NCBI GenBank assembly: GCA_030549775.1
Contig: CM060178.1
Span: 71,718,556 to 71,782,555 of the forward strand
DNA from: Tamarix chinensis
Taxonomy: Eukaryota > Streptophyta > Magnoliopsida > Caryophyllales > Tamaricaceae
Length of the DNA: 64,000 bases
Direction: 5' to 3'
Of this stretch, positions 12,939 to 25,313 are shown in pieces. Positions within the stretch are counted from its first letter, which is position 1, and each line of letters opens with the position of its first letter. A program made the translations under genes and the position numbers. The notes beneath the pieces are model-generated. The model was not told where the DNA came from. It worked only from the letters and a program-made list of their open reading frames with translations, and made no database searches.

Positions 12939-13770
12939 ATTTTGGCAGTGGTGATGGTTGATGTGAGGCACGATTGAGGGAAATGATAGGGTGTTGGTGT
13001 GATAGGGAGGGTTGTAATGCTGGCCAACTAGATGGGAGGAGGAGGAAGATGCTAGTGAATGGTGGCTGGAGCCGAGACAAGGGAAGGGCTATAGAGGGGA
13101 TGGTTGTGTACTTGCCGGCTTATCGTAATAAAAGGCAATGATGGTGGTTAGAGAGGTGGGAGGGGCACAAGGGTAAGGCTTTATTTGGCCGAATGAGATA
13201 AGAGGGAAAGGGAAAAGAAGAAGAAATTTGATGGTGGAGATGGAGAAGTGGGTTACGTTGGGAAAGCCAAGGAAGTGAGGAAAAAGAAGAAGAAAAAGTT
13301 GGTTCAGGCAAGGGGAGAAAAACGGATAAAGAAAAAAAAAAGGGAAAAAGGAAATGAAAGAAAAAGGAAATGATAATAAATTTATGGATATATTTATAAT
13401 TATATTATATTTAGCTTTAGGATAAAAATTAATTTTTTAGGGTTTAGGGTACCCAATTAGAAAAAAAAAGCTAGGGTAAAATTTATTAGTCTAAGGTGAA
13501 TTTAAAAAAAAAGATAAAATAATTAGTATAAATTAATTTAAGAATTTATTTGGATTATCAGTTCAAGTATTAACAAAATATTTAAGTTAATATTTTAAGG
13601 GTTATGTTAAAATATAATTAATTAGTATTAGTATTATATAATATTTTTGGTGATTACTGATTACCTTTACACCCTTATCTTTATCGATTCATTGGAGTGA
13701 ATACGATTTTAGATGCTTAGAAGTGTCCAAGACAACCTTGTTCACTAATTGTTTTCTAGCATGAATATAA
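12939..13770 (-). repeat. Probable - strand LTR fragment with G-rich island
   Basis: Between two + strand LTR pieces lies a G-rich, purine-skewed stretch (12940-13330) followed by AT-rich sequence. The same arrangement, on the - strand, is seen at 62760-63780 and 50330-50650, where it is the C-rich island plus upstream part of a long LTR. Short open frames here are low-complexity (Ser/His/Pro/Leu on the - strand) and are not regarded as genes. The last 120 bases before 13770 are unassigned. Confidence 0.35.
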
Positions 13771-14498
13771 TAAACAATTAGATTATTTTGTTTTAGCCTT
13801 TTCACAACAAATTAATAAACAAGATAAATTTATTATTTAAATGGATGCTAATCTGATAATTATCGACTTCAGAGGATTTTTGGTCATTTCGGCCTAGTAC
13901 GCCCAAATGTGTATAATTGGATATAGGATGGCCTTAGAAGTTTGGTAGGTTGACCTTATTATTGACTTTGACTTTGTTTTATATTGTTGACCATAGGGTT
14001 GACTTGGATAATTGGAAATAAAGGAAAAATGAATAAGTATGGAAATGAGATTAAATGTGTAATGTGTGTTATCTGTGATCACCTTATAAAAATACTAATA
14101 TGTAAAGTGGAAGACCTCGAGTTTTTGAATGGTTTCTCTCTAGGGGTAGCTACCCTAGAGACGAGGTAGGAGTCCTCGATTTGTTTGGTTTTCTAGTGTA
14201 CCGGTTGTGGCCTAGTAAAGCCCTAGTTTACTCTATAAGTGACCTACGGACCCTATAGGGGGTATCGATACTTAAGGATTAGGTGTCTGAGGTGAGGAGG
14301 GTACTATGTGGCTTGTGCATCAGTATGACCAGAGTGTTGTTATGCCTCTGGGTTGGATGGTTGGAGGGTATCGTGTTGCCTTGTACGCCGGTATGACCGG
14401 AATACTGTTATGTCTCTGGGTTATTATTGTATCCCGCTTGAGTAAATAAAAATGGAAATGATATGATTTGATTGGAACGATTATTATTGGATATTTGA

Positions 14499-14690
14499 TT
14501 GGTTTGGTAATAGCCGTTGTGCCTACCTTTGGTTTTTGTAGTAGCCATTGTGCCTACCTTTGGTTTTGGTAGTAGCCGTTGTGCCTACCTGTAGTTTCGA
14601 TAGTAGCCGTTGTGCCTACCTATGGTTTCGGTAGCAGTCGTTGCTCCTACTGTGGTTTTGGGGTAGTAGTCTTTGTGCCTACTTGTGTTG
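14499..14690. repeat. About 33-bp minisatellite in LTR
   Basis: Six degenerate tandem units of roughly 31-33 bp, each with a GGTAGTAGCCGTTGTGCCTAC-like core, lie here. Three units occur at the matching place in the LTR at 279-3173 and about seven in the LTR at 56617-60755. Confidence 0.75.
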
Positions 14691-14694
14691 GTAT

Positions 14695-15415
14695 TATATC
14701 TGTGAACATATATGTGATGTGATGGATTTCATTATACCACACCTGTAAGTAAGCCTGTGGTGTTATGCATTTTGTTATACTATACCTATAAGTATATCTG
14801 TGAGGTTATTGTTGTTATTATAGTGTACTTGTAAGTATAACTATGAATTATACCATACTTGTAAGTATACTTGTGATGTTATGTATTTGATTTTTATATG
14901 TACCTGTAATATACCTGTGATGTTATGTATATTGTTATCTTGTATCTGTAAGTATACCTATGAGGTTATGGATGTTATTGTACTACACATGTAAGTATAC
15001 CTGTGATGTTATGTATTTGGTTATTATATTGTATCTGTAAGTATACCTGTGACGTTATGTATATTGTTATCCTATATCTGTAAGTATACCTGTGAGGTTG
15101 TGGATGTCATTATACTGTACATGTATGTATACCTGTGATGTTATGTATTTGGTTATTATATTGTATTTGTAAGTATACATGTGATGTTATGTATATTGTT
15201 ATATTATACATGTAAGTATACATGTGAAGTTATGGATTTTATTTTACTGTATCTGTAAGTATATCTGTGACATTCTGTAATTAGTTATTATACTATACCT
15301 GTAAGTATATCTATGATGTTATATATTTTTATTACACTATACTTGTAAGTATACCTGCAATGTTGGGGATCTGAGTATATTTTAGTTGTGAACATACCTG
15401 TGATGTTATGTAATT
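14695..15415. repeat. 43-46 bp minisatellite with trimer higher-order structure
   Basis: About 15 tandem units each contain GTGATGTTATGTAT and end CTGTAAGTATACCT or a close variant. Units of 46, 43 and 43 bp differ in their middle (TTTGGTTATTAT, ATTGTTAT, GGATGTTATT) and follow one another in the same order several times, giving an approximately 132-bp trimer. The matching region of the LTR at 56617-60755 (about 59535-59832) has only about six units. Confidence 0.72.
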
Positions 15416-16329
15416 GGTTGGAGTTAATGCTGAGACATGAATTATGCTATAAAGATTATAATTGTGGTGTAGAGTAGGTTTTGATTATCGCCTTAGAAAG
15501 CATCTAGGGATGTTTAGTTGATAAGTGTTATTATACTCTAAATAAGCATGCATGAACAGTATGTAGCTAGTTTCTATTGCTTACCTGGTATGATTATTAT
15601 GTTGGAACAGTTCATGTATATCTTAATGTTTATACCACGTATTGTCATGATGCCTTATGGTTATTGTATTTGGGTTTTCTTCTAACCATACTTTAGATAA
15701 TATCTCTAGGTTTTCCATTTGGTAAGTCTAGTTGTTTCAGAAGAGTGAATATGTGTAGTCTATGACCAAGATGGAATTTGATTATTTGAATAACTGCAAT
15801 ATCTCAATCCTCGTATGTGTATGTATATGTCTTATACAATGTTAACGGTATGCCTTGCATGTGTTCCATGCTATTTATCATATTAGTTTGGTATAAAGGA
15901 TTACTCAGTACCGTAGTATTGAAGGGTTCATTTTCGTGGGCCCCTGCCTATTCAATGGTCAGTAGACATTGCAGGTCAATTCCCCAATCTAGTGGAAAGC
16001 TGTTAGTCATTTCTGAGAGTGTAGGAATATCCAGTGTCCCTTCTGTTATCTGGTCTCCAATTGTTTTAGACTTTTATGTCGTCCTGTAACTTCTCTCTTA
16101 TTTTTTGGTGACTTTGCTTTTAACTAGTACTGTACTCATCTATTATTCTCTGTATTCTAACTTTTGTCATCATATTATTTGAGTAAGGAAATATTTTAGC
16201 CTTAGCACTTAGTATAAGAATGGTAGCGGATGCCAGACTTATACTGAGTGTGGCGGTAACACCCATTGATTTTGTAATTAACGCTTCCGCAAAATGAAAA
16301 ATTTTAGTAGTAAAAATGGGGGTGTTACA

Positions 16330-18440
16330 ACATGCTTCATGTATTGTTATTAATTTCTCTAAGCATGTGAATGTTTATTTTTTTTATACAAGAGCATGTT
16401 AAATTTATGCATTATAATATATGTATGATAACATGCTAGAATAAGGTTGTTGTAGTAAAAAAGTTATGCATGATTAACATTTTATTTGCTAAATGGGCTT
16501 ACTTGTGTTTTTGGGGGTAATTTTGTCACTTTTTAATTTTTCAAGAGTTGAAATTTTATATTAATGTGCCTATTTTAATGTTATTTAATAGTATCATGAA
16601 GTATACTTAATTCTAATAATACTTGGTATAAAATGAAAAATTGTTGAGTAAATAATATATAGTCATTTATAACTTATTATGCCTAAAAGTATGAATAGTA
16701 GGACTCGGATGACCTTAATGGATTCCTAGGTTGACCTTAGTGTTAACTTTGATTTTAGTTTGGATCATCCGCATTAAGGTTAACTTAAATCATTGAAGTT
16801 AGAATCACTATGGATTATGTGATATCTTATGATCACTTTATTAAAATATTAATAGTTAATGTGGAAGACCTCGAGATATGGGAATGGTTGCACCTTAGGG
16901 TTAGCTACCTTAGAGACAAGGTAAGAGTCCTTGATTTGGTTTGGTAGTTTGTCGGGTGCCTCAACTTTTTGAGTAAGTCCCTAATCTGCTTTATAGGTGA
17001 CCTATAGGCCCTATAAGGGGTATTGATACTTAAGGATTAAGTATCTTAGGATGGGAGGATATTGTGTTGCCTTGTTGCACTAGTATGACTGGAGTACTTA
17101 TATGTCTTTTGTTTACAAGTTTGGGAGGACACTATGTTGCTTTAGTGCCTCGGTATGACTTGTGCACTTTATATATCTTTGGGTTATTATTTTATCCCCT
17201 AGAGTAATTAAAAATGGAAATACTTATTGTATAAGGATTTAAATGGATTGTTGTGGTTCGTTGGTTTGGTAGTTTGATATATGCAGTATTTGGATTTGGT
17301 ATATTAGTTGGTAATTGTCTTATTGCTTTCTTTAGTATGTTATAAGTGTTATAGAAGTGATTAATGTAAATGGCCTTAGTTATGATTTGGCATTTCACTT
17401 CGCAGGACACTATTGTTATAATTGGATTAATGAAATAGTTTTAATATGGTTAAGTTTGATGTGATGAACATGTAATACCCCAAATTGAGCGGATTGTTAT
17501 AAGGATTAACTTGGCTACTTATGTAATACCCTAAATTAAGCGGAGTATTATAAGAATTGATCTAGCTACTTATATTAATATGGTATATCATCCTTTTGGT
17601 TATTCCATCCTACGAATTCCATAGTTAAGTGTGCTAACCGTAGAGCAATTTTTAGAATAGGTGACCCTCATAAAAAGTTTCAGAAATATTTGAAAACTTC
17701 TCTAGAAGTGCGTGAGTGAGGATAAAGTGCGTTGAAAGGACTTGTGTTGATTTGTAAGGCCAACCGATCAATCCAAAAGTGCTCCAAGGTAGGCCCCATG
17801 TAGTCTTATTGACTTGAGGTGTTATAAAACATGTGCCATGTGGTATGATATAAGTTATGGTATGAATGTAGCACTTAGCTATGGTATGTACTATTTAACT
17901 TATTATGCCACAATACTTTGTGTTATTTTCTATGTGCTCCATATGATATTTGCATGCTTAGTATTGTGTATTGGTTACCTAGTACTGTTGTACTAATTGG
18001 TTCCATTTTATGGTCCCCTACCTATTCAATAGGCGATCTTTAACTCACAGGAGTGCTTTGAGGGTACGGTTTGATGGATTTTGGTAGGAGTTGAGAGTTA
18101 GGATTTTTTGGTGTCCAATTCAGCATCTTTTGATCTGGATATCACTTGGACTATTATGTCCCATTCTGTATACCTTTCCCTTGTCAATTATAATTCTTTT
18201 TCCTTATCTTTCTTATTTGAACAGTTTGATATTTTAATAAAATCTTTATTTGCTTCTTATCAATTGTCATTATTAATTTACGAGGATAAATGTTTTAACC
18301 TTATCATTTAGTGTAAGAAAGGTAGAAGAACTAGACTTACACTAAGTGTGGCAGTAGTACCCTATATTTTTAATTATTTAGATTCTGCAACCAACTCTTT
18401 TGAAAGAAATTTTAAAGTGTTAAAAAGGGGGGTGTTACCA
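16330..18440 (+). mobile_element. Truncated long LTR hosting a Cassandra solo LTR
   Basis: This divergent member of the long-LTR family starts abruptly at the end of the previous LTR. It can be followed through GGAAGACCTCGAG (16862), the block AGTACTGTTGTACT (17981-17994), ATTTAGTGTAAG/CTTACACTAAGT (18306-18346) and the end GGGGGGTGTTACCA. A Cassandra LTR (17471-17826) interrupts it. The upstream 5' part is missing, so its own target site cannot be judged. Confidence 0.6.
17471..17826 (+). mobile_element. Cassandra-type solo LTR with 5' partial duplication
   Basis: The sequence begins TGTAATACCCCAAATTGAGC and ends GGTGTTATA. It contains a 5S rRNA-like internal promoter: TCCATAGTTAAGTGTGCTAAC (box A side, about 17607-17627) and TTAGAATAGGTGACCCTCAT (box C side, about 17653-17672). 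The first 51 bp are repeated in tandem (17471-17521 and 17522-17572). Flanks GAACA (17466-17470) and AAACA (17827-17831) form an imperfect five-base duplication. No internal region or second LTR is present. It sits inside the long LTR at 16330-18440, so it is younger than that LTR. Confidence 0.75.
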
Positions 18441-19285
18441 AATCAAAATATGATCTTGAGATAAGCTTAATGAATAAGATATCAATCACCTAAAATGAAA
18501 TATTATGTTAGTCAAGACTAAGGTGTTGAGTCTATTCCACCAAAGGATAATAGTGGCTTTGGTGTGCTTTTCCCTTAAAGGTGCTTTAGATTATTCTAGC
18601 GGTTTAAGAATAGTGGTTAGTTGCATTTTTCCTTGATGTGTTTGGTTATTTCTATCAGATAATAATAGTGGCTCAGGTGTGTTGTTTCTTAGAGGTACTT
18701 TAAATTGTTCCACTAGTTTAAAAATAGTGGGGTCTATGAACTCAACATATTAAAAATATGGATTACGACTATACTTAATGATGGATTTCTAGAACTAGTA
18801 TTATCTTACCTTATGTAACATGCTTTCTTATGCTTCTATATGATTTATGTTATGTACCTAGTTATGGATATATTGTTACCTTACTCTTTACATAGTTTAT
18901 TGATCACACATTTTTATAGTTGCTACTCATTCCCACTAGCAGATCTACCTTATTTTGCAGTATTCTTGATTACAACTTTTAGTATGCTTGCCTTTGGCGA
19001 GCATTAATTTAATAGGTAAAGGGTATGGTTATTCAGATATCTCTATCTCTCTATGGATTCTTAATCCTCTATTTTCATTTTACATTCTCCTTTTCTCTAT
19101 TTCATATCCCATAATATGGCAGAATTAAGTGCTTTCAACACTTGAATCCTATGCATGACATAGATTTGACATGTTCCTCTTTTATGTTGGATGCGACATG
19201 ACACCCCTACGTTTATATTTCGGCTTCCGCAGTTAACTCTTTTACACAAAAAATTTCAGTCCTATAAAATTTGGGGGTGTTATGT
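18441..19285 (+). mobile_element. 3' part of another long LTR
   Basis: The stretch ends TTGGGGGTGTTATG near 19284, preceded by TTTCGGCTTCCGCAGTTAACTC (19219-19240, in two overlapping pieces), which matches the TTAACGCTTCCGC segment found just inside the 3' terminus of other copies. The part before about 18950 contains loosely repeated phrases (AATAGTGG at 18549, 18609, 18667 and 18724) and is not aligned to other copies. Assignment of the whole stretch to one LTR is therefore tentative. Confidence 0.42.
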
Positions 19286-20130
19286 AAAATGCATATAAGG
19301 AGGAAAATAGTTTTATCTTAAACTTGAGAACAAAAGAAGACATGAAATTCCTCACACATACCTTTAGAAGCTAGTCAGACGTGACAATCCTGTAGATCAA
19401 TTTTTTTGGGATACATAGGGAGCCTATTTGGTGAGTACAAAGTATCATATAGGTATTATAGAGGGAGATGCCATACAAACCTGAGACCTTGGGTACCATG
19501 GAGTTAGCCTTTAAATAGTAGGCTAAACCTCACTTACTTGGAAATCAATTATACTATATGTATACATAGAAAAGGCATATTAGTTTAGAAGTTAACATTA
19601 AGGGAATTGATTGTTCAAAAACCCTTTTTTCGAATCATTATTCTATACTCTAAGTAGGTGTTTTGAAAACAATATGATTTTAGCTGACATAATAGCATCT
19701 ATGAGTGAGACTACATACGACTTAATCTATCCAAACCTTATTTTACCAATGAGATTGTTTCATCACTCATCAACCTCTTTTCAATCAAACTTGGCTGTGA
19801 CATATGCTATCAAATATCTTGGCAGATAAATGACAATATTCCAAGGTTACGTTTATTAGTTAACTTATTATAAAACTCATGGTAAATCTCAATTAGAAAG
19901 CAATTAATATAACTAATTAATTACAATATAATGGCCTTACCATACAATAGTTGGGCCTTTCCAAATTATTTTTCTTTAGGAACTTAGTGGGGGGGGGTAA
20001 TTTGGAGGTGTTTGGTATACTCTAAAAAGAGATCGGCTGGTATTATAAGCTAATATGAAGTAAAGGTACAAAAAAAGGAAATAATACAAAGAAAAGCATC
20101 AGATTCTTGATCCTAAGATCATTTTCTTAT
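19286..20130. other. Unassigned AT-rich sequence
   Basis: No domain, LTR landmark or transposon terminus was recognised. One 72-codon frame on the + strand (19611-19829) has no recognisable motif. The stretch contains a G9 run near 19989. It separates an LTR end from the 3' side of the LINE. Confidence 0.4.
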
Positions 20131-21549
20131 TATTATTATTTTTTTATAATTGAGAGTACAATAAAACAAAGAACTACAACATATAGACCTTTTTGTTACC
20201 CCAACTCACAAAAAGCTAATTCTTGATTTGATACCCCAACTCACAAAAAAGCTTGCATGTTGTGGACCACCTCCTCAATTCTTTAAGGAAACTCCTTTCT
20301 TCTATTATTAATCCAAATGCAAATTCTTGATTTGATGAGCATAAGCATCCACCTTATAGAAGCTTGCTGATTATCAAACATAATCTTATTCTTTAATTCC
20401 CATATAGTTCCCATGATAGTAAAGAAAACTTCTTGCCAAATTCCCCTCCTTGGTCCCTTTCTTTTGCCTCCTAGCCAAGAAACAATGTTATCTTCAACAG
20501 ATCTTGGTATCACCTATGAACATCCTATCCAATCACAAACCTCATACCAAACCTTCCCCATCAGGGTACAGTGTAGGAAAATATGGTTGACAGATTATTG
20601 CTCTGACTTGCAAAAAGGACATCCTACCTCCCTTATATCAACTATTTGAAGCCTAGCCAGTCTTTATCTTGTGTCAAGTCTATGTTGAACCACGAACCAA
20701 GAAATAAGTTCAAACCTCGGCGGAACTATACCACTCCAAATTAGGTTGGAGATACTTCTACTCAAAGCATCCCCATATAAACTCTGATAAGAGGCCGACA
20801 AAAGGATCCCACAGAAAAGACCCCTATATCATAATATGCCCATTTGATCATGTCCTTCTTATCCTTGCTCAAATAAAACTACTCGATCAACCTTTCCAAC
20901 TGCTCCTCTTGACTTTCCTCTCAAGCAAAAATATGTCGCCTTCACCAAAGATTCTAGATCCACTCTGCCTTGTCCTATATGCCCATTTCTTCTACCTTTT
21001 CTCCCTGTTGACCTAACACCATAAATAATCTCAAAAATAAGTTTTCAATGATCCATATCCCAACAAGTTATCGTGCCAAAACCTAACGCTTTTACCATTT
21101 CCAAGCACAATTTTCAAATCTAAATTGAGAATGGGGTTTATTCGTCCAATCTTAACAATGTCCGCCCACGCGGTCTACCCTCTCCGTTGATCCAAAGTCT
21201 ATAAATTCCTAAAATGATCTCCAGAGTAAATTGAGGAAATAATTCTTTTCCGTGATGCTCCTTTAATTGTATAGAACCTCCACCACCATTTGAATAATAG
21301 TACATTATTCCTCATGACTAAATGCCCCACACCCAAGCACCTAATAATTTAGGTCTCTGTATCACACTCCATTTAACCAGTGGTAATTTCTTCCTATCCC
21401 CACTACTGCTCTAGAAAAAATTCCTCTGGACACTAATGATTTCCTTAACCTCCCCTTTTAGAATTCTAAATAGGTTCATGTAGTACATCAGTAGGCTATT
21501 CAAGACACTTTTTATCAAGACCAATCTTCCTACTCTTGAGAGGAACTTC

Positions 21550-24500
21550 TATCATATCCCAAATTTTAGTTAACCTAATACCATATAAATTATATCTTAA
21601 TCTAATCCTATGAGAAATATTATTTTAGCTTTAACCCAAATTTTTAATCCTGAAACTTTAATTGAACCTGAAACATTCACTCGGATAAATCGTAATTCAT
21701 AAACTAAATTCAAAACCCGCTAAAATTTCCACAAGTCCTAATTACTTATGATTAATCTAAAAAATTACCCCTAAACTAATCCCCTAAATATTCTTCTCTT
21801 TTTCCTTTTCTTTCTTCTTTTCTTTTCTTTCCTTCTTCCCTCTTCTCCTATAAGTCCAAGCTGTAAGGTTTGAATTTTGCTGCAACTTGCATCATCAACT
21901 TTCCCTCCGCTTGTACCATCTCGTATCTTGTCCTCTGCAGACTTCCATTGTCAATCAAGCTTCCTTTCTTATCTTTTTCTTCTTCCCCTTTTGTACCCGT
22001 ATCCTTGCCCAACTGCACCCTGTGTATCACACCATCCTCCCCTGCTATTCTTCTTCTTGTATCTCTTATCCTTAAGCAACCTACACTCTAACCATTGCCA
22101 TCACCTGCATTTTTCATCACCACACTCAACCATTATCTCCACTGTCACCATTTTTTACCTTGTACGCTTGTTGCACTTCTCCTTCTCCTCTGTTTCTTTT
22201 TCCTAATTCCCACTATGCTCACACACACACACACACATGACTATGTATATATATAAATACTACTCTCCTTCTTTTCTCTTTTTTTGACCTCCAATCTATC
22301 CTTTTTGTGTTAAAAATCAATTACCTGAGCTCCCTGACCTTTTTCCTTACCTCCTTCTCCCTCTTCTTCTCCTTCTCCCTCTTCTTCTCCTTCTCCCTCT
22401 TCTTCTTCTTCTTCTTCTTCTTCTTCTTCTTCTTCTTCTTCTTCTTCTTCTTCTTCTTCTTCTTCTTCTTCTTCTTCTTCTTCTTCTTCTTCTTCTTCTT
22501 CTTCTTCTTCTTCTTCTTCTTCTTCTTCTTCTTCTTCTTCTTCTTCTTCTTCTTCTTCTTCTTCTTCTTCTTCTTCTTCTTCTTCTTCTTCTTCTTCTTC
22601 TTCTTCTTCTTCTTCTTCTTCTTCATCTCCTCCTCCTTTCTTTCCCTATTTTTGGCTTTTGCACCGCAGTTCCCACCACCGTGCACCACCTTGGCCACCA
22701 CTTGCTCCCCTTTAGCCGATAGATCGACCACCAAGGTCATCCTAACCTTCCCCTGGCCATCACTGGCCGCCGACTGCTGCCTCTTTTCAGTTCTTCTTCC
22801 TCTCGTGTGTATGAGCGTTACAGAGTGCATGGTCGTGCAACACTTAAATCCCCTACTTTATAGTCGTACAACCCCTACACCATCTCACCGTGCAAAATTT
22901 TTCCTCTTGGCCTAATTTTGCATGGCCGTGTAAATTTCGCACAGCTTGGTCATGCATCTTGTTTTCTCTCGACCTGTTGTGCACTAGTGCTGCACAACCG
23001 TGCAACTTCTGCATTGCCTACCAGTCAACATCTTTTTTTGGCCGTATACTCCTATTTTCACCCCAAATCTTGTCCAAACACCACCAAAATTTAACCATAG
23101 CTCCACCACACATTCTTCTACACTTCCATACAATTCAACCTTCCATTTGACTCTAGTTAATTGTCTAACCTCTTTCCCATTTAATTTTAGTTAATTTTGG
23201 ATTATCTTTGGTGTTATGTTATACGCTAATATATGTGTTGGTTGTTTTAATGTAAGGAGTTGAAGAATTGAGTGGAGACTAATGGGTAAATCTTGATTAT
23301 TCCTTTTGCTTGGATAAGAGGTAAACCATGCCCTTCTACTAAGATGTGAGATCATGTGGTAGCACATAATGTTTGGTTGTGCTTAGGGTATTATTTATGC
23401 CTCATTTTTAGAGAGATATATGTATGTATTTTACTTCAGAATTTTTAGAATGAAATTGCAAGTGTTATGATTAGGCATAAATGTAAATGGCATAATTCTA
23501 AACATTTAGGATATTGCGATGTATAAATTGATTGATAATATATGCATGTGTGTTTTGTTAAATAAATTATATATGCATGCCTAGGACTTGTTAGGGTTGA
23601 AATCCTACAACCTTATAATGTAATGTACCAAGATAACTGTACCATGATTATCTTTGCTTAATAACTAGGGTGGAATTAAATATTATAAAGCATGCACGCA
23701 TGATTAGGTTTAGTAAACAATAAATGTTAATCGCATGTTCTAGAGTTGAGGTATTTGCTTTCCTGTATTGTGATGCTAATTACCATGTTGAATGACATAA
23801 TATGCTATAAATTTATACACATGTGTTACATGGAATATGTCACCCTAGAAATGTATGATTTAGGCTATAGACGTAATTTACTAAAGGCATGAAAATTAGA
23901 TAATGTAGTCAATCACAAAGATGTAAATATTATTCACATGTTACCATATCATGAATAATTATCTGTTAGCATTTCCATGACAAATGGCTCATAATAATCT
24001 TGCTTGATACGAATTTGAATAAAATGGTAAAATTAGGAGTTGTGGGCAGTTTGGTCATTTTGACTTAATACACCTTTTGCGAATAACTGGATATGACCTT
24101 AGGGTTTACCTTAAATAAATAGAAACAAAAGGGAAATGGCTAAGTATAAAAAGAAAATTTTTGTGCAGTGTGTGATATCTATGGTCACCCCCATAAAATA
24201 CTAATACGTAAAGTAGAAGACCTTGAGTTTGGGAATGTTTTCACTCTAGGGATAGCTACCTTAGAGACAAGGTAGGAATCATCGATTTATTTGGTTTTCT
24301 GGTGTGCTAGTTGTGCCCCAGTAAGGCCCTAGTCTACTCTATAGGTGACCTATGAGCCCTATAGGTGGTATCGATACTTAAGGATTATGTGACCTAGGTG
24401 TGGAGAGTATTATGTTGCCTTGTACACTAGTATGACCAGAGTGTTGTTATGCCTCTAGGTTAGATAGTTGAAGGGTGTCGTGTTGCCCTGTGCGCTAGTA

Positions 24501-25313
24501 TGACCGGTGTACTTTTATATCTCCAGGTTATTATTGTATCCTCCTCGAGTAATTAAAATTGGAAATAATCATTGTGTGAAGATTTCAATGGGTTGTTCTA
24601 GATTTAATGTTTCCGATAGTTGTCATTGTGCGCTTCATGTTTTGATATGAGGTTTAGTAGTTGCCTTTGTGCCCTACTTTGGTAATTGGAAATTATATGG
24701 ATGGTTATATTGGTAGTTGGCTTAGTGCCCTACCTTGGTATTTAGATTTCTCTTAACTACATCAATTGTATCCATTTTATGATTATATGCTTCCTTTATA
24801 TACCTATGTTATGTTCTTTTTGTGTCTTATATGGCCTTACATGTTGGTGTTAGTGTAATGGTTTTCTCAGTACCGTAGTACTGACAGGTTTCATTTCTCG
24901 GTGCCTTGCCTATTCAATTGGCAGTGATAACCTTGGAAGAGTACTTTGAGGGTTCAGCATGATGGCTTCTAGTAGAGAGTTCAGAGTTAGGACTATCCGG
25001 TGTTTGCTCCAACATCTTTTGATCCGGATATTTCATGGACTCTTCTATCCCTTGTTATTTCCCATTTTGTTATATTGTAACTATTTTGCTTGATCTTTTT
25101 GTATTTATCAGGACAAATTGAATTTGTAATCTCTATTTTGTTTTGAAGTTATAAAAGTTCTTTAAGTAAAGTAATGTTCTAGCCTTAGCACTTAGTATAA
25201 GGATGACAGAGGATATCGAGCTTATACTATGTATGGCGGTAACACCCATTATTTTTATAATTAACGCTTCCACAAAATAAAATTTTTAAGTAGTAAAAAT
25301 TTGGGGTGCTACA
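21550..25313 (+). mobile_element. 3.8 kb LTR inserted in the LINE
   Basis: The left end (TATCATATCCCAAATTTTAG) matches the LTR beginning at 56408 and the end of the window read on the - strand. The right end is TTGGGGTGCTACA. Internal landmarks are a C/T-rich island (about 21790-22200), TATATATATAAATAC (22246-22260), a CTT tract, CAGTACCGTAGTACTG (24868-24883) and the conserved hairpin (25190-25235). Removing it rejoins the two halves of the LINE reading frame region. The flanks ACTTC and CTTTC are not a clean duplication. No coding sequence or second LTR is adjacent. Confidence 0.75.
22399..22624 (+). repeat. Uninterrupted (CTT)n tract, about 75 units
   Basis: About 226 bp of pure CTT repeats lie in the pyrimidine-rich part of the LTR at 21550-25313. 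The long poly-Phe and poly-Lys frames across it are artefacts of the repeat. The imperfect leader (CTTCTTCTCCTTCTCC, 22372-22398) shows the likely seed. Confidence 0.95.

Larger units (their letters stand above)
13770..16329 (+). mobile_element. 5'-truncated long LTR with expanded minisatellites
   Basis: This copy matches the solo LTR at 56617-60755 from the segment equivalent to its position 58590 onward, and ends GGGGGTGTTACA at 16329. It keeps CAGTACCGTAGTATTG (15906-15921) and the hairpin ACTTAGTATAAG/CTTATACTGAGT (16207-16249). Two tandem arrays (14499-14690 and 14695-15415) are longer than in its relatives. The 5' half is absent. Possible protein frames inside it are short and not conserved between copies. 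Confidence 0.68.

Noticed and set aside
13434..13452. TTAGGGTTTAGGG, like plant telomere repeat
   Set aside because: Only two units are present, in AT-rich LTR sequence; phrases such as TAGGGTT are common here and no array exists.
14500..15415. CRISPR-like array of spaced repeats
   Set aside because: Units are directly adjacent tandem repeats without unique spacers, within a plant LTR.
22307..22915. 202-codon and 169-codon open frames with long poly-Phe or poly-Lys
   Set aside because: They are produced by the CTT tract, which cannot hold stops in these frames, and the flanks show no conserved protein.
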